Below are positions 32,301 through 45,589 of a stretch of 64,000 nt of DNA, piece by piece. The stretch is from Himantopus leucocephalus. Its lineage: Eukaryota > Chordata > Aves > Charadriiformes > Recurvirostridae. The translations under genes and the position numbers were made by a program. The stretch is from NCBI GenBank assembly GCA_003993805.1, contig RSEF01000001.1, positions 57,876,094 through 57,940,093 of the forward strand, given 5' to 3'. Below the pieces are notes generated by a model that was not told the DNA's origin, searched no databases, and saw nothing but the letters and a program-made list of their open reading frames with translations. Every line of letters begins with the position of its first letter. Position 1 is the first letter of the stretch.

Positions 32301-33052
32301 TAACCTCCGCATTTCCTGATTTGTGTTATTTAAATGTAATAAACTTTATATTGCATTTAATTTCTTTCTTCCAAAGAGGGAAGTAATCTGTTTTCAGAAT
32401 TCAATGATGTAAACCAAAGATTAGGAAATAAAGGAAAATAAACTAAATCCTTTCATTCTCCCAAGATTTATTGTTAACTTCCTCTTCAGCCACCCCACTT
32501 TCACCTTCAAATCACTTTTTCTCCTCAGTACCAACTGTTTTCTAGGTGGAAACAAAGAGGATGATCTAACTGACCTAGGCCCTAGTATAAGAAATAAGGA
32601 TCCCCTGCCCAGTTGTCTGTGCTCCCCCTCACACTTCTCCATTTCCCCCTTGTGTTTAACTCCCACTATATGGGCACTGCCTGCTCACTTGCTCGTTACT
32701 GCTAATTATGGCAGTTAGTACCTCGTGCTTTGTTTGCACCTGCATGGCTAAGGAGAAAATTGTCTTCAGAGAGACACAGACATTTCAGAGCTCTTTGCTG
32801 TAATACGCCTAGAAGCTGTGCATCAGTTTCACAGGTCATGCCAACATCATCTTCCACAATGAGGTGGGAAGGGCTCCACCAACACAGTCACATGGCTGAC
32901 TTTGTTGGAATTAAGGTGGAGGTAATCAAAAGATAATATGATGTACTTTCTCACTTTTCTGAGTTTGGCAATATCTCAGCTATGTACAGGACTCAAATGT
33001 TATCTAATTTCCAGCCCCCTTCATTTTTCCTTAGCTAGGTGAAGTCATGCAC
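29321..33052. other. Intergenic or NR1H4 5'-flanking sequence
   Basis: AT-rich and without recognised repeats. It includes a stretch at 30568-30600 whose first six codons read MQFQGL, as in the mammalian FXR alpha1 start, and a strong donor-like GTAAGT at 30512. No proven exon is seen. Confidence 0.5.
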
Positions 33053-33286
33053 AAACTGGAACACAGGAAATTCCATCTCAACATGAGGAAAAACTTCTTT
33101 ACTTTGAGGGTGACAAAGCACGGGAACAGGCTGCCCAGATAGGTTGTGGAGTCTCCTTCTCTGGAGATACTCAAAACCCACCTGGATATGTTCCTGTCCA
33201 ACCTACTCTAGGTGAACCAGCTTTGGCAGGGGGGTTGGACTAGATGATCTCCGAAGGTCCCTTCCAACCCCTACCATTCTGTGATG
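33053..33286 (+). mobile_element. CR1 LINE 3' end, plus strand
   Basis: It runs from the C-terminal coding remnant (HRKFHLNMRKNFF-like) into the CR1 3' UTR (GGTTGTGGAGTCTCC, TTGGACTAGATGATCTCCGA) and ends near CCATTCTGTGATG. It is 5' truncated. Confidence 0.95.
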
Positions 33287-33339
33287 AGTACTCTTCAGCT
33301 GAACTCATAATATTGACTTTTTAATATCTCAGTCTTTCC

Positions 33340-34370
33340 AGTGCAAGTTGGACATTAGGGGTCTAGTCCTGCTGCTGCTGCTGCTTCTCTTGCCTGCCAC
33401 AAGTGGCCATAACCGTGTTTATCACGTGTCCAAGTTCCCTGGTAGGGAACAAAGAAGAGTCAACAAAAGCTTTGAGAGCTGCTCAATGTCAGGTTCCTGA
33501 GGACGCTAATAAGCTTTAACAGCCCTGATCAGCCTCACATGGGGCCTCCCACACACCCTGCCCATGGGTTTAGGATGCTATTTAAGCTCAAGCTGGGGAC
33601 CATAGTCCTGGCCTGTGTTAAGCTAGAGGTGTGCTTGGTGCTGACTCCTTGTGTCCTGGCTCACTGCTGGATTTTTCCCAGGTGGACTGCAGTTGTAAGC
33701 TGTAACCTGCATTATCTCCAGTCCTGCTTCTGCTCTGCCTCTGGAGTGGACATCAGGCTGATGCTGCAGGTAGTGTGTCTCCAGTCCTGCATCTGGCCCT
33801 ATCTCTTCCTGCTGCTCTTGGCTGATCCCTGGATGGCCTGTGGTCCTGATTCACCACTGTGACTCCACTAGGCCTGTTGCTGTCAGCACACGGGCCCCAC
33901 TCAGGTACTGTGGGACTATGCCCTGTCAGTGGGGCTATCCTCAGCTCCTGGCTCGTGCTCTTTGTGGAGCAGTCCTGCTCCTCCCTGATGTGCAAGTGTT
34001 TTTCTTGCTGGAGGAAGGAGGCAGCCTCCTCCAAACTGAGTCCTGTGTGATTCCTCATAGCCAAATCTGATGTTCCCCCTCCTCCTGGATGTACAGGCAG
34101 GTGTAATGAGCTTTCCATCAGCTGCTGAGTGTGTGACGTCCCCCTGTTCCCTGGGTGGTCACGGACATCTTGGGGCAGGATGGGGCAGTTCCCCTGGGCT
34201 TTGCTCTGGGTACTTGTCTGGGGTCCTGTGCCTGCTCTGCAGCCCCCTCTCTCAACAAGCAATGAAAGCAGACCTTTGTAATGCTTCAGAGCATGGTAGG
34301 ACCTCCTCTAGAACAAGGAAGTATAGAACTGAGGGTTTAAAGGCCTGACAGTGGCTCTGGCTTGCCCAAC
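33340..34370. other. GC-rich block of unknown origin
   Basis: About 1 kb of clearly GC-richer sequence lies in AT-rich surroundings and begins just after a CR1 tail. It has repeated use of phrases such as CTCCAGTCCTGC and CTGCTGCTGCTGC. It contains a TATA-like CTATTTAAGCTC at about 33578 and, on the minus strand, an uninterrupted 169-codon frame (33753-34262) rich in Pro, Gly, Gln and Thr that resembles no family I know. It may be an interspersed element (for example an unrecognised LTR) or an unannotated GC-rich locus. I cannot decide. Confidence 0.35.
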
Positions 34371-37300
34371 AGCGTTAGCAGAGGCTCCTCCTGCACCTCC
34401 AATAGCTTACACTGTCCATTCCTGTGATGCCTAGACTATGTTTCCTCTCCCATCCTGAAAGAAATGATTTCTTGTTAGTGATTGAACAAGTCCTTTTAAA
34501 CATCTTTCTTTTTCCTTGACACTAGATGCAGTAGGAAAAACAAGTAGAGATTTAAATGTTTGCAGAATGAATTTACTTAGTGTGAATATTTTAGTGATTC
34601 AAAAAGCCCATCTAAAAATATTTATTTTATTTATTTATTAATAATACTTCACTCATCACCTTTGACATTTAGTTTAAAAGAACTACTTATTAATGAAAGC
34701 ACAGTGCATTCACTTACTGGAATAGATCAACATTTCATAATATTTTTATCTCTCCAAATATTTATACAAATGAAGGCTAACTCTTGTTAACTCAATCACT
34801 ATCATACTGTATAACATCAAAATGTCAAGAGGAAAACACTGAAAGAATAAAGTATCTATTTACTCCAAGGCCTCTAGGAGAACTTCTTATCAGCTAATAC
34901 TGTACTAATATACTTAACTTAAAGCTGTGATTCCTCTAGGAACTCTTAAACTTGTAACCCCTAGCAAGAGGGGGAAAAAAAGAGCATGTAATTCCAGTGC
35001 CTTAATTAAAATTTAAAATAATGAGAGAGAATCTAATGGGGGATAACCAGAATTTATTTATAGAAAAATACTTCATTAATTTCAGTTGAAGTCAGCTACA
35101 GGGAGGGAGACCAAGTTCCCCATACTGAAGTTTAGTATCTGATACCATAGCTGATTCCACATATGCTCAGCTCTCCTTTTGTGCCCAGACAGCTGTAAGA
35201 TGGTATCTTGTTAATAACGTATATGCTCTTGCTAGAGCATCTTGGCTAACTATTAACTGCCTGCCATCAGGGAGGAATTCCCCCTCCCCTTAGGACAGAT
35301 TGTTCCATGGTCATTTTACCCTTTCATGACACTCCACTTTAAATATGTGAGTGATAAAGACAGAATATTGGATTTCATCAGGGCACAGCGTAGGATTGTT
35401 GGACAAATTCTGCCCTGTTCAAAAAAGGAATGATCAGAGAGCAACTTATAATGAAGGGACTCTGACTAATGAAAGACTTATTCAATAAGCTAAAATAATA
35501 TTAAAAGTGGAGTTATTCCTGCACTTTTGAAATGCGGGAGGGAAAAGGTAAATAGCTACTAGAGTTAACTCACTGAAACTTTGCACCTCATTCCTATTTT
35601 TTACCCTATACAGAAGCAGCCTTATCTATTAAGATTACTTAATTATCTTCATATGATAAAATTTATTGTAAGCTGGTGATAATTTTGGCCATCCTTCAAG
35701 AAATGAAAGCCTCCTTTATTCATTACAGCGGTGAATAGTGATATTTCTGGGAGTGCCTAAGAGTAAGGAATGGCCAGTCTGAGGAGACAGACATGACCCA
35801 AAGCGGGGTAGGTGATGTGTGTCCTCTGTGTAGCAATAATAAATAAGGGGTGCTGCAGGGATGAAAGAAAATGTGCAGGTGATTCCTGTTTAGTGCCAAC
35901 TGTTTATAATCAAGGGGGGAACACTTTACGAGAGGTAATGGGTGGCTTGTGCTGAGGCGCAGTTTGGTTTGGATGAACCCTCAGGTGTCTGCTGTACCAT
36001 TCAGGCTGGGACCTTGTCAGCACAGGGGAAAGACGTTCTTCAGCACAAGAAGATCTCAGTCAAGACCCATGTCTCTTGGCCTGTCAAACAAACACAGATC
36101 CAAGATCTCTCACTAGTTGTGACTGGTTATCACCTGTACAGTGCTGCTGGACCTCCAAGCAACTGGCTGTGAGTAGGCAGAAAGCACCCGTCATTTGTGG
36201 GTGTATTATTTTCTTTTTTTTTTTGATGTGTGGTGATGCATTCACAGGGGTGTGAAAAGAAGGAAATGTTGAAGATGAATGCCCAACGTCCCTTTTCTTT
36301 CTTTCCCCCTATATCTTTCTGTGCTAGATTTTCCCATCCACACTTTTGATGACAAACTACTTTGTTGCCAGGATTTGTCTTGCCTTTCCGTGGCTGAGGC
36401 CATGGAGCTATCTTGTCAGTACAAGTGTGGGATGGCAATTATTTCAGTGGAGAAAAGGCAGAGTAGCAGGAAGAGGAGCAAACAGGACCTACGACAAAAC
36501 TTCCAAGTCTTTCATGGAGTGTGGATTTTATGACAAAACTTCCAAGTCTTTTATGGTGCGTGGATTTTATGAAGCAGTATTTTCTAGGCAGACGGATTTC
36601 TAGCCCTGAATGTTGTATATATTCCTATTTTTGTAGCTGAACATGAATTTGCACTGATAATGGCATGGATGTATTTCAGAACATGTGCTATTGGTCAGCT
36701 ACAGAAGTAACATTAGTATTGTCTAGAGAAGTTTTAGGATGTCAATTAATTTTCTGAAATTTTAAAAATTATAGCACATAATGCTATTTTAGAAAAGATA
36801 GTCTATTTATAGGTAAGTGGATTTGTATCTTTTCTCTTCCTCTTCTCTCCCTTGATGCTGTGTAGGTAGTCTCTTGTAATACTACAGAATATATATTTTA
36901 TTTGTTCTAATTCCTTTCTGTTCAATTTTCCTTTGCACATCAGCCGCAATAAAATATGAACACCTGGCTTGAAATAGTAATGCCACATGTTGTTGCTACA
37001 GGCAACTTCTCTTTTGATCTTGTGGACTCTTTCTTTGCTTTTTCCAATAATGTCTTGGAAGTATTGATTAGTGGACAAAGCACCACTTGCCACTTGCCTC
37101 TTTATTATTGTAGGAAAAGGAAAAATGTTTTAATGCAACAAATTCATTAGTGAATAGGGGTATTAAATTCTGCTTCCTTTGTGGTGAGCTCTTCCCTTGT
37201 CTGACAAACAGCACCCACACAGAGAAAAATGCTTTCTGGGGAAGAACCTTTATGGAAGGTTGGTCTCTAGGGGCTTCTAAACAGTAACTGCTCTGTGCCA

Positions 37301-40300
37301 CCAACTGTCTAGGACCAATGCTGCAGGAGGCTGAAAGCTGAAAAAGGGATTTAAGGTCTTCAGAACTAGCTGAGAGATGGAAAGCTCCATGAGACATTAT
37401 ACAACTTTTGGTGGACTTCTTGGCTCAGCCTCCACTTCTTCACCTGGTAAGGGACAAATCCCATCACTGGCCTCTGGATGATCAAAGAGAGAGGGGTTTT
37501 TTTTTGACGTGTGTTTCCTAGGCACCACTGGAGGGGGCATTTACTGGAAAGTGTCAGATGAGATGTTGGCATGTTTGGAGTCGTGGAGACCACCTGTCTC
37601 CTGTGGGTTAGGGTTGCTTTGGAAGAATTCTCTTATTTGAAAGTACTTTGTCAATTTTGCTACACATGAATTTGTAAAACAGAAATTTTGTCGTTAACAG
37701 TAGTGATGGCTTTCAGAAATGAGGACTGAGAGGACCTTAGTCTTAAATGTACTTATCACATGTCCAGTGCCTGCTGGAATGAACTGTAGGCATAAAACAC
37801 TGAAAACAGTACCCCCTTGGGAGTGTTAGTATCCAGTGATAGCCTTATGGCATCATTCTCCCATTGATATATTCAGAAACCTGTCATACCACATGTGTGT
37901 GACTGGCTACCAGGTGAACTTGCAAGGGCTAGAACACAGGAGAAAGACCCATTATTAATTATATTTTAAAGAGAAGGATAGAGAATTTCAGTTTCCTTGA
38001 TATAAACTTGAGGATGAATATACCTTTTTAAATTATTTTTTTTCTCGTAAACTGGGGGAAAGTAAGGGAATTGTACACTGTGTAATTTCAGGGCCAGCAG
38101 CTGTCACCTTTCTCCTAGAGAGGACTGTGTTTGCTGCCCAATGCCTCTCTTTTCTGGAGCAGGAGGTACAGCTTGTGTCTCTGTGTATTCACTCTTGATC
38201 AGACAGTGCAAATATGTGGAGAAGGACGGAGAGCGTATACCCTGTGGCAGACTTGAACTCACCATGAGTGATGCTGCCAGCTGTCCCCTCTGGCTGAAGT
38301 TTGCCTCAATACCACTGCCAGATCAACTCATCCTCACTGGATGTGTTTAGCAATGCAAAACAGGGAATTATTACCCTTGCTGTGCAGGTGGGATGTTGAA
38401 ACAGAACGGCCTGGATTCATTCCAATTTACTTTAAATTCCTCAACTGGGTAAGTGGGGGTGTAGTGGTTCAAGGCTCCCTTTCTGTCACTGACAAAGAGA
38501 TCAGCGTTTTCAGATGTAATGCAGCCCACCCGGGATGTGATTCACCACCTACAGGTACTAATTTCATCCCCTTATGCACAAAAGGTGCATGAGTCTACTA
38601 GGTTTAAAGTTAAGGGCCTCAGTGTCATGCCTAAAGCTTTATGAGATGAGCCCAAATCAAAATGATGCCATTTTTTAGACAGTGTGGCAGATCCAGAAAC
38701 CAAACTTTCATGTCCCCAAACCCTGTAATTTATAGCCCATTCTGCTTCTGTAGTACTCAGCATAATTCTCAGTTCCCCTAAAAAGTATAGAGAGTAACAG
38801 AAATACTTGAAAGTCAAGTATATGTCTTGGAATGACATCTGGGCTCCTTGGGTGGAAAAGACAAGGAGGCTGAGAGTGTCACAAAAATGTACACGTGCAA
38901 GAAAAGTGTTATAATCAGCAACAAGGTACTACCACCCCACTTTTTGAGCCAACTTCCCCCCTGCACCCAGCCAGAGTATTAATGAGCATCTCAAATCTCT
39001 GTGCTGATGGACAAGCTGGGATTCACAGTGTTTTAATACAGCCTGTGTTTGGAGAGTTTTGCAAAGAAAGAATTGTTAATGAGTAATCCTTGTCCATTAG
39101 GGCACTGAGCCAATGAGTCCAAGCTTTGATTCATTGTGTTATCACTACAGGCTTCTGCTAAACCTAAAAAAAAAAGCAAAACAAAAATGTTCCTGTGTGA
39201 GAATCATTAGGATACTGAACTGAGTGCAGAACTGTTTTACATCCTGCCATCCGCGCTCTTCCAGAAAAGAACAGTAAGTAATAATTCCTTAAACTGATAG
39301 CTCTTGCTCTTGTGTAGTATAAAAGCAATTTTCTCAACTGAATTATTTAGTGGATGTTAATGGATTTTTGACCAGAAAAAAATTTTTTTAAAGCTAGTAT
39401 TTTATTGAAGAATAATATAAGGAGAAGTAATTTCATCTATAAAACTGGTGCAACAGCAGGAATTCCCCTTGGGAAAAATGTTAAGGTCATGAAAAATAAT
39501 GACAGTGTCGGAATTTGTCTTTAGGAAGCTGGCTTCTGTGTCTGCGTCTCACTGGAAAAGAAAGCATAACTTTGACACTGAGTCTTTCCTGCAATAGCAC
39601 TATCTAGTTAATTATGTGCAACAGCTTTAAAATTGTACCGGTTTATTAATTTTTTTATACTTTTAGGAACAGAAAATATGTTAAATGTCGTTGATGGGAG
39701 AACAGAGGACAATCCAGAAAGGGAATAGTTATATTTGGTTTATGTAATTACTTTGTTTGACGGTTTTGTGTACAGACTCTAGGTGCATCTTCTGAAGTCC
39801 AGGACTTTAGCACTTATTTCACGTAACTAGCACAAGCAAAAGGGGTTTTCACATTTCAAGCAATTACTATTGAATCCATTGCCAGTTTTTAAGAAAATGT
39901 CAGTTTATTCCGAGTGTTCCTGCTAGCCATTTATCTTCAGAAAACTATAGTCATGGTGCGACACATTTGGCTTTTGTTATTTTTCTTGCTATTGCTTGTG
40001 TTACAGAGGACCTAGAGATCCCAAACTAGATTGAGATTCCACTAGGCTAGAAGGGAGTCCAAAAACAGGTTAAGAAAGGAGGTTTTGCAGTTCCATCAGT
40101 TGAGATATGATGCTGGAGAAAGGAAGACACAGAGAAATGATGTTCAGCAGGTCATCCCAGGGACAGTCAGGAGCTGCCCCTGCTCTTTGAAGTTACTTGC
40201 CTACCTATGGAAATGCCATTGAGACTTCTGGTAGAGTTTTCAGTTCTACTTGTGACTGGCTTAAAGATATTTATTTTTGCTTCAGAAGTAAGCTGTAAGA

Positions 40301-42730
40301 ATATCCTATATTTTTTTTCTGTGTTCTGTGTCTCTTTGCTGCTCTGATTGGAAATGTCATGTTAAAGAATCTAAATAGTAAATTTCAAACACACACAGTA
40401 ACATCAGTCCTGCCTCTGGTTCTCAAACTCGCTTATATCGTTGCTTGTATTTTGCATCCGTTGTTGTGTAGCTGCTCGTGGTGCCATGCGTGCCAAAATG
40501 ATCTCGCAGCAAAAGGCTAGAAACAAGGAGCACAAATCTTCCTAAAGCTTTCATGTCTCTTTGATACACTTTAAAACAAACAAGCAAGCAAATAAAAAAG
40601 CCTCTCAAATAAATGAGGCACTGCATTAAATATTCTGCAAAAAGGCTATGAGGCCAGATCAAAAGCCTGTGAACTAGACGGGAATCTTCCCATTGATGTT
40701 AACAGTGTTTGGATCGGGCCATAGATTAATGATGTTACTGAAATTTCTCTTTGAGTAATTGGCAGCCAGATGTGTAAAGAATAGGACAGTATTATGGGAC
40801 AGAAGGAGGGAAATGTACCTCACTAATATTTGTGAAAAATTTTGCCCGTGCTTTGATATATCTTCCTTTACTAATTGAAATAGATTCAATCTTTCTTCTT
40901 CTGAAGGTAAAACACAATTAGACTATCATGGAGCTTTCCTGATGATCAAACGTATTTTTGCTTTACCTGAAACTATGGGGCTATGATGCTTTTGTCTTCC
41001 AGTGAGCCCAGTTGATTCAAACTTCAATTATTTCATTAAGAGGCTTGGCTTTGCTTACACAGAAGCCAGCGGAAGCTTTACTATTGACTACAGTGGGGTC
41101 AGAGGTAGTCCACTGATAAGAGTCCTCAATAAATCTGAAACCTACACCCATGTGCATATGTGTATGCATATATATTTGTATACTCCCATAAAGCTGAATA
41201 AACATGCATGCACATACATATGGTGAAAGAACAAGCTGCATATATAATAATATACATCTCAATTTTCTCAGTTAAACATAGAATACATAAATATGCATTG
41301 ATTGACTGTTTTGAAGTATGCCAAAGGATACACATAACAAAATTTTATGTAATTCAGAGCCTTTATATGCAATTGATGAAAATAATCTCAAGCAATATAT
41401 TTTACTTTATACATATTGATCTCTGTTTTTCTTTGCTGTATATTTTTGGCTTATGAAAATAATGTCAAAAGATGGTGGAGTAAATAGGTTTATTAACAAG
41501 TTAATTAAAATAATTATGGGGGGGGGAAGCTTTGTAGCTTATCCCATGCCTCTTAATTTCTCTTGAAGGGTTCTTATTTTGGAGAGCAATATTGATTTTC
41601 AGTGCACCTATTGCCTTTATTTCAGCTTTTACCTATTTATCTAATGCATGTTTTAGTTACGCCTCAGGATGGAATATCAGTCAGTTGGCTAAGGTAGTCT
41701 AGGTTCATCTTGATAGCAGTAGCTAAAAGATACACTTCATATAAGGAAGCAAGCATGAGGTTGAAATACCTATGAATGTTTAGTCATACCAAAGATGCCT
41801 GCGAATATCAAGAAACCACCATTATGTGGTTTTGGCGGATAGAGAAATCTGAATTAAGAAAGCGGTTACTGATCCCAGTTAATGTAGATTAACTTATTCT
41901 AGAAGGTGAGATGACATAGCTTTATGTTACCAGCCAAAAAAAAAAAACCCCACCCCAGACCCTCTATGTTTGGAAGGAATACTTCCGCCAAGAGGTTCTG
42001 CGCACAGGTGCTACACATGGTTTCCTTTGTCACCTGCCTGTGTTGCTAGCAATTTGGGCGCCTCTATACGTTTGCGGGGTGTGAGTATCCCACTGGCCAG
42101 AGCAATGATGCTGGAGTCACTCCATGGGAGTTGCAGCCAGCTGGAACCACAGTTGTTTAACCGCAGCAACAGCCTAGGAGGATTAGGCTGAGAAGAGGCT
42201 AATGACGGGATATGTGTTGTGGAACCGGCTCTTCGAAAGTGGAGTCCACCCCTGGGTCTGCGGTGCCTTGTGACGCTGATTTATGGTGACCTATACTTTT
42301 TCCCAGAACTGAACAATGTGTGGAATAAGTAGTGCTTAAGTGGTCTATAATGTGTACCTGGTGTAGCTCTGAAAGCTGGAAATCAGTAGCTGCTGCTTTT
42401 AAATACTGGTGAAATTAATTGGATAAATCTAATATAGGCTGGATGGCTCATGGCAGGCTGGATTCAGGGGCAAATCCAAGCAAAATGTTGATCAGTATTT
42501 AACGAAGAGCTTGACGTTCAGGCAAGTTTACAGTAGCAAAGCTACATGTAATGGAAAACATATTTCCAGCCTTTTTAATGGGGATCATGTCTTGTGCCTT
42601 GCAGAAATCCCAGAAGACAGGATTAATTTCTTCCATGAAATCCAGTAAATGGTCTACATCAGCTGAATATATTAAAGAAAATGAAGTATTACAAAAGGTG
42701 GGAAGTGTAAAATCATGATGAACATTGATA
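34371..42730. other. Intergenic or NR1H4 5'-flanking sequence, 8.4 kb
   Basis: Mostly AT-rich, with no gene or confident interspersed repeat. Small features are a 39-bp tandem duplication (36493-36570), an alternating purine-pyrimidine stretch (41149-41175) and a run of nine G (41518-41526). Open frames are all below 110 codons and unrecognisable. Confidence 0.6.
36493..36570. repeat. Tandem duplication, 39 bp x 2
   Basis: The unit beginning GACAAAACTTCCAAGTCTTT occurs at 36493-36531 and again at 36532-36570, with three base differences. The period is a multiple of three and the plus-strand frame stays open, but the surrounding frame is short and unremarkable. Confidence 0.9.
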
Positions 42731-42996
42731 CGATGAGGGGGAATGGCTTCAAACTGGAAGAAGGTAGATTTAGATTAGATATTAGGAAGAACTTTTTCAC
42801 TTTGAGGGTGTAAGGCACTGGAACAGGTTGCCCAGAGAAGTGGAAGCTCCATCCCTGGAGGTGTTTAAGGCCAGGCTGGGTGGGGCTTTGAGCAACCTGG
42901 TCTAGTGGGAGGTGTCCCTGCCTATGGCAGGGGGGTTGGAACTAGATGATCTTTAAGGTCCCTTCCAACCCAAACCATTCTATAATTCTATGATTT
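42731..42996 (+). mobile_element. CR1 LINE 3' end, plus strand
   Basis: Complete CR1 3' end, with GAACTTTTTCACTTTGAGGG, GGAACAGGTTGCCCAGAGAA and GGTTGGAACTAGATGATCTT, ending in CCATTCTATAATTCTATGAT. It is 5' truncated at about 42731. Confidence 0.96.
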
Positions 42997-45589
42997 TACT
43001 CAAACTGAATCCATCCAGATCAAAATTAATGTGGCAGAAGGGGCAGAGTGACAAACCTGTAACGTCCTATCGTACTGGAAGGTTATGACAAATATATCCT
43101 CAAGTTTCTTACTATAAACAAGGCAGTATTAATAGCACCAAGGTGATTTTTTTTTTGTGTATATGTAAAGAATAATAGATTCTAAGACTATCTTGAGGTT
43201 AAAGAGTGACATTCTCTAATGACATATTAAAAAATGGAAAGTCCTCAAAGAAACAAGGAAGAAGTGTATACATTTCAAAGAGACTGTAAAAACACAGACA
43301 TTATATTAGCATTTAAAAATATAACTTGCTTGCTTTCTCCTTTATTTGCAGCACAGACTAGACAGCTGCAGGATATATACCTTACAAACTAAAAAGCTAT
43401 GCACTGGAAGTCTGACCATATACTGACAGTCTAACAAAATACTTTAAAACGGCTGACATCTTGGGACTGTCTTTAAAGTATTTTGATATAACATCCAACA
43501 TTCCCTAAGAAGATAAGTTCTAGGCTCTGTATGAACATACAGAAATTCACAGTCCCAATGCTGACATGTTAGCTGTTGCAGTGTTAGCCTCTCATATAGG
43601 GTCTGAGGAGGAAACACGAGAAGTAGTAGTAGGGATGGAACGTAATCTTCAAGTCTGGCTGCAGGGAGAGCAAATCCTGCAAGGAACTGCAAGGGTTGCA
43701 TGCCTGTGGGCTGTAAGCAAGCTATGGAAGGTCTTGGACATGAGAAGAGGTTGGAGATGGCTTCTCTCCTCCGGTCTTCAGCAAGAAAATCCAGAGAAAC
43801 ATTCAGGAGCCCTCTGATGCCTCATTTTGATGTTTCTCTTACTGACTATTATAAGGGTCCTGACTGTGCTGCTGTCTTCTCCCGTCACAGAACCCTTGTA
43901 ATGGGCTGTAAGAGGAACCCCTTCCCAAGAGTCTGTCATGGGCAGTTCATGAGAAAACTGGCTGTCAGGAATTGTAAGACCTTTGCAGCCATGTGAGCAG
44001 CCCCACCTCTTGAGCTCAGCAGACACCTTCCCCAGCAAATGTGGCTGCAAGGCAGTAAAATGGTTGGAAGTAGACATGGGCCTACTGGGGTGGCTGGGCT
44101 GGTTGCCAACCCCTATCCCAAGATACATGGAGTTTTTTGTTGTTGCAAAACTGTGTTTCTGTGCTAGATTTGAGACTGTGTGTTTACATGTTATTTGCCA
44201 CAAGAACCCTATCTGGTCTGCGATACAAGTAGCTTTTGACATTTCTAAGTAAACTGTTTAAATTATCTGTGGGCAGACATTTAAAATGCATCTGTCTAAT
44301 TAGAGGGCCTTTGTTTATGTTAAGAAAGAACTTAATGACTCCTTACAGACAAATCTGAATATAATTACACAGTGTGCTTGCCACTCTCAGAAGCTACTTC
44401 CTAGTCTGCCCAGCACTGGGGCCTCCTGCTGCATTCACGTTTTTGTCAGATGACTTCACTTCTGCTCAAGAAACATGCTGAGCCCTCACTGGGAAGCAGA
44501 CTGGGCAATAACTCTCAAACACCTTCAGTGAGTGGAAACACAGTCCCAGGGACGGTCCCACGGGAATAAAACTGAATAAAGATTTAAGACTATAAAACAA
44601 AGAAAAACAGATTTCTGTCAACTTTATGCAGAATCCTCTTGGTGACCCTTGAGACCTCATAAACCCTTGAGACATTTCCTTGTTGGAGCTGTATGTTGAT
44701 GGTCCTGCCTCAAATGCAATCTTGAGTTGCCCTATCCCACCCAGCTGAGCCAGACCTGGGCAAGGGAGCCTCTTGCATGCCTTCCTCCTGGATGAGGTGA
44801 TGGTCTAGCTATGGCCTCTGCTTGAGTAGGAGGCAACGGCTGGCGTCTTGCTTCTTATTTAATAACCTAGTGGTTGGAGTAAGAAGGAGAAGACCTGGGT
44901 ACAGTGCCACTGTAAACCTCAGGAGATGAAAGCTGCTCCATCTGACCTGCTAGGAAAGTACACTAGTGAGTGGGCACAAGCATCTCCCAACCTCCCCAAG
45001 CAAGAGTTATAGGGCTGCTTGAGACCACACAGGCAGTGGGTGAGTGAGCCTGGTTATTAGACCAAGGCTTTACTTTCTGTTTTTGCCACCATTTATCTTC
45101 TTCAGACAGTAATTACTGAAGGCAAGATAAAGAGCCAGCTGCTGGAAATTAAACTCAAGTTTCCTGGCTTCGTTCTTCTGATCTAACTATAAACTTACAC
45201 TTTTTCAGTAAGTGAAAACAATGAAATGATGAAAGGGTGATGAAAAAATAATGCAAACAACTGGTATTCCCTGGAAGGGGGGCTGGGCAGTATGCCCTCA
45301 GCAGGTCAGGCCAGTGCTTCAGTCTATGAATATTTGAATAAGGTTGAGCATAAACTGCCATTAGTTTTAAATGAACAGCAGAAGGATGGCAAATAAAATA
45401 TACCACAGCTAGGAAAAAACAAACAAACTAGATGCAGCATTTTATTTAAAGGCTGAATTAGGTATTGTAACTTCAAGCCAATGTTTGTTACAGTAAATAT
45501 TGAAACGACCTCCTGATTCCTGCCTTACAATAGGTACACAAAAAATAGTTATCTTGTTTTAAATATTCTTTTTCCTTTATATCTTTCAG
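42997..45589. other. Sequence upstream of the NR1H4 alternative first exon
   Basis: No confident gene or repeat. Overlapping open frames on both strands at 43440-44260 (largest 154 codons, minus) match nothing I recognise. A short stretch near 44867-44930 faintly resembles a tRNA-derived SINE head. No obvious TATA box or GC-rich promoter precedes 45590; the sequence there is a pyrimidine tract ending in CAG. Confidence 0.5.

Noticed and set aside
41518..41526. Run of nine G as a quadruplex
   Set aside because: A single run without three further G tracts nearby cannot form an intramolecular quadruplex.
43778..44242. 154-codon minus-strand open frame with overlapping plus-strand frames
   Set aside because: No family resemblance. 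Open frames on both strands in the same place suggest composition, not coding.
44867..44930. Possible MIR or other tRNA-derived SINE head
   Set aside because: Only short phrases (TAGTGGTTGGAG, AGACCTGGGTACAG) match from memory. There is no B-box to tail continuity and no SINE body.
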